Notes under the pieces: model-generated
Database searches by the model: none
Told to the model about the DNA's origin: nothing
What the model saw: the letters and a program-made list of their open reading frames with translations, nothing else
Origin: an uncultured Clostridia bacterium
GTDB lineage: Bacteria > Bacillota > Clostridia > UBA1381
DNA: 18,242 bases
NCBI GenBank assembly: GCA_934462715.1
Contig: CAKSIJ010000027.1
Location: 1-18,242 of the forward strand
Direction of reading: 5' to 3'
Shown here: positions 7,104 to 14,385 of the stretch, in pieces
Position numbering within the stretch: the first letter of the stretch is position 1
Layout: each line of letters begins with the position of its first letter
Made by a program: the position numbers and the translations under genes

Positions 7104-10100
7104 ATGGATATGTTTATAAGAATTTATTACAAAGGTCACTTTAAGGACATATCCCTAAGCAATCATCAGCGACTTTCAATCGGAAGTGATGTAAAAGAAG
7201 GTTTTAGTATTCCCGATTCCGATTTGAAAAAAGAGCATATTAAGTTTGTAAACAAAAACGGAGTGTGGGAAGTATCGTGTATCGGCGAGGTCCTGATGAA
7301 CGGCAGCAAGGTAACGCACGGAACTCTTATTCCGGAGCAAATCTTTGTTTTAAGCCGAAAAGACCGTATTTCTATGATGGTTATTTCCGAATACGAACAA
7401 AACGGAATTGAAGAAAAGCTGCCGGATGAACTTACAATAGGCAGGGGCGAAAAGAACAATGTTGTTTTGGACAGCCCGATTGTATCCGGTAAACACGCAA
7501 AAATCAAGCGAATGGGAACAGACTATCATTTGATTGATATGGGCAGTACAAACGGCACATATGTAAACTCAGAGGCAATTAAAGAATGTGTACTTAAAAA
7601 CAGAGATGAAATTGTAATCGGCGAAGCTAAATTCATATTCGGCGGCGACAGTCTGGAAATTTTCGGAGTGAACAACAATATATCCGTTCATAAATCTGCG
7701 CCGAAACCCAAAAACATTAAACAAAGACCGATTTATAAGCGGTCGCCGAGATTAAAGCTTGAAATGCCGAGCGATAAAATAGATATTCAAAATCCGCCGT
7801 CAATCGGGTCAAAACCGGATATAAATTGGATAAGTGTTTTTACATATCCGATTATAATGCTGATTCCGACGGTAATTGCTTTTGTAATGACAGGCTCTTT
7901 ACAGATTACGGGAATATTTGCCCTCGCTATGCCGCTTTCGGGTATATTGTCGCATCGCTCACAAACCAGAAAATACCGAAAAGACGAAAAACTGAGAATA
8001 GAGAAATACAAGCAATATCTTGCGGACACACAGAAGCATATTGACGATGTTCACGCAAAACAGCTGCGGGCGCTCTGCTCGGCAAATCCAGATACAAAGG
8101 ATTGTGCGGCGCTTGTAAAAGAAATGTCGCCGAAAATGTGGGAACGCTCGCCGCTTGATGATGACTTTATGAGTGTCCGTATAGGTAACGGAAAGGTTCC
8201 GTCTGTTATTGAAATTAAGACGCCGAATGAAATTTTGTCATTGCACGAAGATGAACTTGCAAAGGGTGGACAGAAAATCGCCGACGATAACAAATATGTT
8301 GAAAATGCACCGATTTTGTGTGATATACGGAATAACTGTATGGTGGGTGTTGTCGGCGACAGAAAAAACACGGTTGCACTTGCAAAAAATATCGTGATGC
8401 AGGCAGCAGCAACACACTCATATGAAGAATTAAGAATTGTAACGGTATTCCCGTCAAAAGAGTATTCCGAGTGGGAATGGATAAGGTGGCTGCCGCATTC
8501 ATTTGATGATGGCAGGACATTCCGGTTTATGGCTTCAAACAGTATGGAGGTTTCGGAGCTGTGCCGCAGGTTTGAAGATATTGTTAAAGAGAGAAAAAGC
8601 GAAATAGAAGAAAATTCATACGGCAGAAAAACAATGCAGCTTCCGTATTATCTGTTCATTATTGCCGATGATGAAGATATTAAAAAACAGGGAATTATGA
8701 AAACCCTGCGTGCGTGTGAGTATCAATTCGGAATGGGCGCAGTTATTCTGACGCACAGCAAAAACGAGCTGTATATGGAATGTAAAGAGATAATCGAACT
8801 CAGAAACGGCAGCGGCGTTATATATAATGCGGAAAATTCGGGTGAATTTGAAGAATTTAATATAGACAAAGTTGACGCAAAGAGCTTTGATATATTTGCA
8901 AGGGCAATGGCGCCGATTCGTGTTGAGGAAAAGGCGAAGGCAACCGCACTGCCGTCCTGTGTTACATTTTTGGACGGATACAATGTCAAAACTCCGGATC
9001 AGATTCCCGTTGCGGAAAATTGGAGAAAAGCTTTGCCGTTTAAGTCAATGTCTGTGCCGGTGGGCATCAGAGAAAACGGCGAAAAATTTATGTTTGATAT
9101 ATACGAAAAAAAGCACGGACCGTTTGGCTTGGTTGCGGGTATGGCAGGCTCGGGTAAATCCGAAATGGTGCAGTCGTGGATTTTGTCAATGGCGCTTGCG
9201 TTTTCTCCGAGCGATGTGTCATTTATACTGATTGACTTCAAGGGAACAGGACTTATTCAGCCGTTTGAGGGATTTCCTCATCTTGCCGGTACAATTTCGA
9301 ATCTTGATAATAAAATTGACCGTAATCTTATCGCACTTCAGTGTGAATTGACAAGACGACAGATTATATTTAATAAATACGGCGTGCAGAATGTTACGGA
9401 ATATCAAAAGCTGTACCATGCGGGAAAAGCTGATGAGGCTCTGCCGTTCCTTATTATTGTAATTGACGAATTTGCAGAGTTTAAGCTGCAGTTCCCGGAG
9501 TTCGGAAACTTTATTAACTCACTTTTCCGAACAGGGCGCTCGCTCGGAATGTATAGTATCTTAATGTCGCAGAAAACAACGGGAGTTGTAACAGCTGATG
9601 TAGAAGCAAATGTTAAATTCCGTTGGTGTTTGAGAGTTGCGTCTGCATCAGACAGTAAGGATATGCTGCACCACGGCGATGCGGCTAAAATAACAGTGCC
9701 GGGAAGGGCATATATTCGTGTCGGTGACGATGAAATTTATGAGCAGGTACAGTCATTTTGGAGCGGCGCACCGTATAATCCGAACAAAAAGGATAAAATG
9801 ACGGTTGTTCCCAAGGTTTCGGGCATTACCTTGCAGGGCAAGCGAATCAGCTACAAAAACAGAAATAAGACAATGGGAATTGACTACGGCTTAAAGGAAG
9901 AAATTAAAGAAATAAACGCTGTTGTGGATTTTCTGAAACAATATGTCAAGGAAAACGATATTGCCGAGTCTAAAAAAGTATGGACGGAAAAACTGCCGGA
10001 TATAATCGGACTCAATGAAGTAACAGACTTAAAGTTCAACGATACCGGCTGGGAGGGAAATGACGGCGAATTAAATCCCGTTATCGGTCTTATTGACGAT

Positions 10101-11582
10101 CCGAGAAATCAATCACAATATCCGGCAACAGTCAATTTTTCGGAGCTTGGACATACGGGTATATACGGCGCTCCGGGTGTCGGCAAAACAACACTTTTGC
10201 AGACGCTTATTATGTCAATCTGCTGCACATATTCGCCCGAAGATGTAAATGTCTACATAATGGACTTCAACACGGGCAGTATGGGAATGTTTGCAGGATT
10301 TCCGCACATTGGCGGCGTTGTAAACGACAGCGATGAAGAAAAGATGGATAAGCTTGTTAAGCTGATTTCCAAAGAGCTTGACACGAGAAAGGAAAAGTTT
10401 TCAAAGCTGAGCCTCGGAAACATTAAGGCATACCGTGATGCAACAGGAGAAAAACTGCCATATATCGTGCTTGTAATTGATAATTTTGGACCTATGTTTA
10501 CGCTTTATCCCGAAACGGATATGTTTTTCTTAAATCTGACAAGGCAGGGTGCAAGCTATGGTATCTATATTGCGGCAACAGGCAACAATCCCAACGCACT
10601 TACATATAAAATCAGCCAGAATATAAAAAATTCTGTTGCGCTGCAAATGATAGATAAAAGCGAGTATCAAGGCATTGTCGGCAAAACAAACGGACTTGAG
10701 CCGGATAATGTGGACGGCAGAGGTCTTATAAAAACGGATGTTCCGCTGGAATTTCAGACAGCGCTTCCGGCACCGGGAGAAACGGACAGCGACAGAGTTG
10801 CCGCAATCAAAAACATTGCTGCGGAAATGAACAGAATCTGGATGGGTAACCGTGCGGCGCCGATACCGATTATGCCTGATATTATTCCGTTTAACAGTAT
10901 TTCGGCAGGTAAAATCACGGTCGGTCTATCAACGAATGAGGTATATCCGCTCGGAATTGATTTTGATGAAACACATTATATGGTTATTTCGGGACATAAA
11001 GCGTCCGGCAAGAGCAATATGGTAAGCGTTATTGCAAAACAGATGAAGTCAAATTATAAAGACAGTACTGTAGTTTTATATGATACGGAAAATGTGCTCG
11101 GCGATATACGAAATACGGTTGATAAGTATTTCACTCTGGGCGAGGAGCTTGACGGCTTTATGGCACAAACCGTGTCCGAGCTGCAGCGCAGAAAGGAATT
11201 GCACGAAAGCGGAGAAGCACACGAGGCGTTTGCTCCGATTGCAATTTTGATTGACGGTCTTAAAAAATGCTATGAGGCGATAGACGAAAAAACGGCGAAA
11301 CGGCTTGAAGCAGTTATCAGACTGGGAAAAGGACTTAATGTGTACCTTATTGCATCGGAGGACGCAGAGGAACTTGGCAAACTCTCAAGTATGGGCAATA
11401 CAATTTCAATGTTGCTTGTTAATAACAAGCTGTCAATTTTGCTCGGTAAGACATTTAAGTCGCATACGGTATTTTCCGGCGATCTTTCATACAGTGAAGC
11501 CGAGGCAAAACTCGGTGAATTTGAGGGATATATTTTAAAGAATGAACACGCCGAGAGGTTTAAGGCGATGTTTGCAAAATAA
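7104..11582 (+). CDS. essC: EssC/YukBA-type FtsK/SpoIIIE ATPase of the type VII secretion system
   Basis: A 1492-residue motor protein, close to the usual EssC length of about 1480. It starts with a degenerate FHA domain (about 1-90) and a canonical one (about 108-190: LTIGRGEKNNVVL, SGKHAKI, DMGSTNGTYVN), then two membrane helices (about 242-282). Three FtsK/SpoIIIE domains follow. D1 has Walker A GMAGSGKS (679-686) and full Walker B IDEF (Asp788-Glu789). D2 has GAPGVGKT (1022-1029) but IDNF at Walker B, lacking the catalytic Glu. D3 has GHKASGKS (1297-1304) with IDGL, also degenerate. ATG 7104 is chosen because GGAGG (7090-7094) lies nine bases before it; the in-frame ATG 7086 would place that site inside the gene. 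It sits at the membrane and drives export of the WXG100 and effector proteins encoded downstream. The intact FHA pocket means it could be recruited or gated by phosphothreonine. Confidence 0.95.
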   Translation: MDMFIRIYYKGHFKDISLSNHQRLSIGSDVKEGFSIPDSDLKKEHIKFVNKNGVWEVSCIGEVLMNGSKVTHGTLIPEQIFVLSRKDRISMMVISEYEQNGIEEKLPDELTIGRGEKNNVVLDSPIVSGKHAKIKRMGTDYHLIDMGSTNGTYVNSEAIKECVLKNRDEIVIGEAKFIFGGDSLEIFGVNNNISVHKSAPKPKNIKQRPIYKRSPRLKLEMPSDKIDIQNPPSIGSKPDINWISVFTYPIIMLIPTVIAFVMTGSLQITGIFALAMPLSGILSHRSQTRKYRKDEKLRIEKYKQYLADTQKHIDDVHAKQLRALCSANPDTKDCAALVKEMSPKMWERSPLDDDFMSVRIGNGKVPSVIEIKTPNEILSLHEDELAKGGQKIADDNKYVENAPILCDIRNNCMVGVVGDRKNTVALAKNIVMQAAATHSYEELRIVTVFPSKEYSEWEWIRWLPHSFDDGRTFRFMASNSMEVSELCRRFEDIVKERKSEIEENSYGRKTMQLPYYLFIIADDEDIKKQGIMKTLRACEYQFGMGAVILTHSKNELYMECKEIIELRNGSGVIYNAENSGEFEEFNIDKVDAKSFDIFARAMAPIRVEEKAKATALPSCVTFLDGYNVKTPDQIPVAENWRKALPFKSMSVPVGIRENGEKFMFDIYEKKHGPFGLVAGMAGSGKSEMVQSWILSMALAFSPSDVSFILIDFKGTGLIQPFEGFPHLAGTISNLDNKIDRNLIALQCELTRRQIIFNKYGVQNVTEYQKLYHAGKADEALPFLIIVIDEFAEFKLQFPEFGNFINSLFRTGRSLGMYSILMSQKTTGVVTADVEANVKFRWCLRVASASDSKDMLHHGDAAKITVPGRAYIRVGDDEIYEQVQSFWSGAPYNPNKKDKMTVVPKVSGITLQGKRISYKNRNKTMGIDYGLKEEIKEINAVVDFLKQYVKENDIAESKKVWTEKLPDIIGLNEVTDLKFNDTGWEGNDGELNPVIGLIDDPRNQSQYPATVNFSELGHTGIYGAPGVGKTTLLQTLIMSICCTYSPEDVNVYIMDFNTGSMGMFAGFPHIGGVVNDSDEEKMDKLVKLISKELDTRKEKFSKLSLGNIKAYRDATGEKLPYIVLVIDNFGPMFTLYPETDMFFLNLTRQGASYGIYIAATGNNPNALTYKISQNIKNSVALQMIDKSEYQGIVGKTNGLEPDNVDGRGLIKTDVPLEFQTALPAPGETDSDRVAAIKNIAAEMNRIWMGNRAAPIPIMPDIIPFNSISAGKITVGLSTNEVYPLGIDFDETHYMVISGHKASGKSNMVSVIAKQMKSNYKDSTVVLYDTENVLGDIRNTVDKYFTLGEELDGFMAQTVSELQRRKELHESGEAHEAFAPIAILIDGLKKCYEAIDEKTAKRLEAVIRLGKGLNVYLIASEDAEELGKLSSMGNTISMLLVNNKLSILLGKTFKSHTVFSGDLSYSEAEAKLGEFEGYILKNEHAERFKAMFAK

Positions 11583-11600
11583 AAAAGGAGGATAAAAGCA

Positions 11601-12401
11601 TTGGATAGCTGCGAATTAAACGCAAAAGAAATTATGTGCATAGCGGCAAGCCTCGGCGCAACCGAGCTGTACGGCATACCCGACAGCTTCGGCGGAATGA
11701 GTGAAGCTGCTTTGAGTCATGAGATTTTGGGTGTTCAAACCACCTTGGAACGCAAGGGATACTTAAAAGAAAATTTTGACGGGGAAACCTCATTAAGCGG
11801 CGATATCTTAAACATTGTTGAGATTTGCGCAAAGTGTGAAAAGTTTATCGCCGTTGATAAACAGCTGCGGCATAACACACAGGAAGGTATACTTTTTTAC
11901 ATAAAAGACGCAATGGCTGTTATGGCGGTTAAAGACGGTGAGAGCTATAAACTAAAAGTTTTTGATACCTCGAAAATATCGGAAACTGTTTTCGGGCTGA
12001 TTAACTGGAAAAATAACGGGGCAGAGGAAAGGTATAATTACAGAATATCAAATAAGACTCTTGAAAAGGCAAAAAAACTGAAAACCCGTAATGCCGATGA
12101 TGCGGCATTAAAGGAATTGACATCTGCCGGAGCAGATGCAAAGACGGCAAAAATTATTGTGGGCGGCTTTGTCGGAGATGAGGATTTTTATTCTTTCACC
12201 TTTGCGGACTTAAAAGCCGAAACAGATAATGTTGACAACATTATGTATATAATGACCGCAGGGGAAATTATCCGCCTTAAAAGCATAATGGAAAACGAAG
12301 AAGATGTTGTTTATTTTCAGAACGCAACCAAGGAGGGTATTCAAAGCGAAATGCGGGAAATGCTCAAAAAACTCAACATCAGCCGTGAGGTGTTTGAATA
12401 A
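11601..12401 (+). CDS. EspG-like candidate T7SS substrate chaperone (family not certain)
   Basis: A 266-residue soluble protein without signal peptide or membrane helix. The start is TTG 11601, with AAGGAGGA (11585-11592) eight bases upstream and only 18 bases after EssC. By eye its layout follows the ESX-1 EspG pattern: an N-terminal helix ending in LGATEL, a helix with LERKGYL, a helix ILNIVEICAKCEKFIAVD, beta strands ILFYIKDAMAVMAVKDGE then YKLKVF, the helix SKISETVFGLI, and in the second half another alpha-beta repeat ending with NIMYIMTAGEIIRLKS. EspG proteins chaperone PE/PPE substrates in actinobacterial systems. Position between EssC and EsaB supports a secretion role. The link is pattern-level inference without an alignment; it may instead be an uncharacterised Clostridia T7SS accessory protein. 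Its stop overlaps the EsaB start by one base (TAATG). Confidence 0.5.
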   Translation: MDSCELNAKEIMCIAASLGATELYGIPDSFGGMSEAALSHEILGVQTTLERKGYLKENFDGETSLSGDILNIVEICAKCEKFIAVDKQLRHNTQEGILFYIKDAMAVMAVKDGESYKLKVFDTSKISETVFGLINWKNNGAEERYNYRISNKTLEKAKKLKTRNADDAALKELTSAGADAKTAKIIVGGFVGDEDFYSFTFADLKAETDNVDNIMYIMTAGEIIRLKSIMENEEDVVYFQNATKEGIQSEMREMLKKLNISREVFE

Positions 12402-12658
12402 TGGACGATATAATCGTAACGCTTTTGTTTTCGGATGGCTATGAGCCGGTAGATTTGGAAATCCCGGCAAAGCTTCGAATAGATGAACTTGAGGACAAAA
12501 TACTTGAATCGTTAATTGAAATGGATTTTGAACGCTTTGGCGGCGTGAAAAAAATAAATTTAAGCTGCGGCGGTAAGGCTTTGGAGCCGGATAAAACACT
12601 TGAAGAATACGGCATTTGGGACGGAAGCAAACTGACCGTTTCAGAAAGGAGAGTATAA
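12401..12658 (+). CDS. esaB: YukD/EsaB-family ubiquitin-like protein
   Basis: An 85-residue protein, near the usual 80 of YukD/EsaB. The pattern fits the ubiquitin-like fold: strand DIIVTLLFSDG, strand VDLEIPAKLRIDELEDKIL with the following helix, KINLSCGGKALEPDKTLEEYGI, and the end strand GSKLTVSERR. The C-terminus lacks the Gly-Gly used for conjugation, as in YukD. It shares the TAATG overlap with the previous stop, so translation is probably coupled. EsaB proteins are required for or regulate T7SSb in Bacillus and Staphylococcus and act in the cytosol near EssC. The gene lies directly before a WXG100-like gene, a common pairing. Confidence 0.85.
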   Translation: MDDIIVTLLFSDGYEPVDLEIPAKLRIDELEDKILESLIEMDFERFGGVKKINLSCGGKALEPDKTLEEYGIWDGSKLTVSERRV

Positions 12659-12660
12659 AA

Positions 12661-12948
12661 ATGGGACTTATCAGTATTGATTATTTGGACGCAATCAGGC
12701 AGGCAAATAAGCTGAATAATGCGGCGGAGCAGTGTGAGAATGCTGAAAGAGCTGCTTCCAAGGTATATGCCGAGGTGTGCGAAAACTGGAGCGGAGAGGC
12801 GGCAGACGCTTTTAAGGTGAAAATTGAGGAATGGAAAAAGGAAAATAAGCGTGTTATGGAAGAATGCAGGGATATTGCACAGCTTATCAAAATGGTCGCA
12901 AAACAGATTAAGGAAGCGGACGAGGCTGCGGCAAGAACAATGCAGTAA
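12661..12948 (+). CDS. WXG100-like small helical protein, probable effector partner
   Basis: A 95-residue all-helical protein with a central WSG turn (ENWSGEAADAF), giving a helix-turn-helix hairpin of WXG100 size. It differs from the two WXG100 proteins at 15568 and 15919: it is Cys-containing, more charged in the second helix, ends in AARTMQ, and lacks their TDQ motif near the C-terminus. ATG 12661 is chosen because AAAGGAG (12645-12651) lies nine bases upstream; a longer reading frame would start inside esaB. It lies directly before the first effector gene, as small helical partners of LXG effectors do, so it may pair with the N-terminal module of one or both effectors to form the export signal (inference). 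It could also be the main EsxA-type protein of the system. Confidence 0.8.
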   Translation: MGLISIDYLDAIRQANKLNNAAEQCENAERAASKVYAEVCENWSGEAADAFKVKIEEWKKENKRVMEECRDIAQLIKMVAKQIKEADEAAARTMQ

Positions 12949-12980
12949 AATACGCTTTCAGATAAAGGATGTGAATAAAA

Positions 12981-14072
12981 GTGGCTGTGATTGTTTTAAT
13001 AAAAGGTTCAGCTTCAAGCATACAAAAACAAATTGAATGTATGATAACTGAAACAAATTCTGCAAAAAAACAAATCACTTCAGCAATGAATGGCTTGGAT
13101 TTTGAAGTTGCATCGAAGAAAAATTTACAAAGCAGATTAAAAGGACTCAAATCATCTGCTGAAAGGCAGGCGGAATTGGGAAAGCAATATAAAGATGCTT
13201 TTTTAAAGGTGACGGGAAATGTAGCTGATACAGATAACAAATACGGCAATAAATCAAATTCGATTCTTGATAAAATAAAAAAATTTGCCGAAAATAGCGT
13301 TGGCAATATAAAAAACTTGTTCGTAAAAAGCAAACTTATAAAATATGCAACAACAGCCGGATTGTTTTTAAGTAGCGACAGTGTTAATAAATCATCTATT
13401 AGTTTATTGGATTTTGCAAAAAAAGCAGGACATATAGGTGTGTTCTTATCATTAGCAGAAGCTGTTGTAAAAGGTGGAGCTGAAAATATTGCAAAAGTTT
13501 TTAAGTATGGATATAAGTTTGCCTCTGGGCTTATGAAAGATGCCAAAAAAATCACTACGAAGCAAATGTGGAAAAAGAAGATACTTGGTATCGAAGACTA
13601 TTTCAAGGAAAAGTTAGAAATTTCCACGAGCGGATGGAAAAACTATTTATCAAATGCATGGGCTGACAAGAATAAACTTACAAAAAGCACATGGATTGGC
13701 TTGGTTTTAGATGGCTTTGTAAATGGTGTAAAGAATTATGAAGAATTTGGGGGGATAACGACAAGAGCAATTGCTGAAACGATGGTTGAAACTGCGTGGG
13801 ATACGCTTGCTATAGCTGCAACAACGGCGGCAGTTGCAGCAACAATGGCTGCCGTAACAGGAGGTGCTCCGGTTATTGCTGTAGCAGTTGGAACAATGGT
13901 TGTAACAAATGCTGCTGATGCAGTGGCAAATTGGATTACCGGAACAGATAAAGGACTGACGGAGATTGTGTCTGATGCGTTGATAGACACAGCAGAAAAA
14001 ATTGGTAATGGTATTCCAAAAGCAATGCAGAAATTACGAGCGGATTGGACAAAATGTTTTTGTTTTGCATAA
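12981..14072 (+). CDS. LXG-like T7SS effector with hydrophobic Ala/Gly-rich C-terminus
   Basis: A 363-residue protein. Residues 1-95 form a helical module that aligns without gaps to the protein at 14386: shared blocks include QIE.M..ET, NGLDFEVASK, QYK.AFL.VT and KYGN.S.SILD.IK. This is the presumed export domain. The middle is helical and charged (STSGWKNYLSNAW, LVLDGFVNGVKNYEEFGG). Residues about 270-318 are strongly hydrophobic and rich in Ala/Gly/Val, like the glycine-zipper ends of pore-forming LXG toxins. The short tail ends in CFCFA. No enzyme motif is seen, so a membrane-active toxin is the best guess. The start is GTG 12981: AAAGGA lies eleven bases before it, and the alignment to the paralogue begins at the same residue. 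No clear membrane immunity gene follows. The gene is visibly more AT-rich than essC, fitting an exchanged cassette. Confidence 0.7.
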   Translation: MAVIVLIKGSASSIQKQIECMITETNSAKKQITSAMNGLDFEVASKKNLQSRLKGLKSSAERQAELGKQYKDAFLKVTGNVADTDNKYGNKSNSILDKIKKFAENSVGNIKNLFVKSKLIKYATTAGLFLSSDSVNKSSISLLDFAKKAGHIGVFLSLAEAVVKGGAENIAKVFKYGYKFASGLMKDAKKITTKQMWKKKILGIEDYFKEKLEISTSGWKNYLSNAWADKNKLTKSTWIGLVLDGFVNGVKNYEEFGGITTRAIAETMVETAWDTLAIAATTAAVAATMAAVTGGAPVIAVAVGTMVVTNAADAVANWITGTDKGLTEIVSDALIDTAEKIGNGIPKAMQKLRADWTKCFCFA

Positions 14073-14098
14073 TAACGATTTAGAAAGGATGGCTGAAA

Positions 14099-14365
14099 AT
14101 GATGAATTTATTACCAATCGGAACGATAGTGTTATTAAAAAATGGCGAAAAGAAGTTAATGATTTACGGTGTCAAGCAAACAAGCATAGAGGATAACAAG
14201 GAATATGACTACATAGGAGTAATGTACCCTGAAGGTTTTATTGGCGCGGAACATCAGTTTCTTTTTAACAATGAAGATATTGCTGAAATCTTTTTTGAAG
14301 GTTACAAGGATAACGAAAGAGAAGTTTTTATTTCAAAACTTTCAGAATTTTATGAGAAAAAATAA
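14099..14365 (+). CDS. DUF4176-family protein, T7SS effector-associated
   Basis: An 88-residue cytosolic protein that fits DUF4176: LLPIGTIVLLKNGEKKLMI at the start, then YDYIGVMYPEGFIG, FLFNNEDIAEIFFEGY and a helical end. DUF4176 proteins recur beside LXG effectors in Firmicutes, and members have been linked to effector targeting for export. Here it lies between the two effectors, 26 bases after the first and 20 before the second. AAAGGA (14084-14089) precedes ATG 14099; ATG 14102 is equally in frame. An ATG at 14089 opens a different frame and is not the gene. It may escort one or both effectors to EssC; an immunity role is less likely but not excluded. Confidence 0.85.
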   Translation: MMNLLPIGTIVLLKNGEKKLMIYGVKQTSIEDNKEYDYIGVMYPEGFIGAEHQFLFNNEDIAEIFFEGYKDNEREVFISKLSEFYEKK

Positions 14366-14385
14366 TTTGGGAGGCGAGATGAAAA

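Noticed and set aside
7104..11582. EssC considered as a chromosomal DNA translocase FtsK/SpoIIIE or a conjugation protein
   Set aside because: Three ATPase domains, N-terminal FHA domains and adjacent EsaB and WXG100 genes identify it as a T7SS motor.
12616..12660. Extension of the first WXG100-like protein into esaB
   Set aside because: The AAAGGAG site sits before ATG 12661 and the extension merely reads the esaB 3' end in another frame.
14002..14196. Open frame of 64 codons overlapping effector and DUF4176 genes, with an ATG at 14089
   Set aside because: It is out of frame with both recognised genes, lacks a known motif, and shares the site that serves DUF4176.
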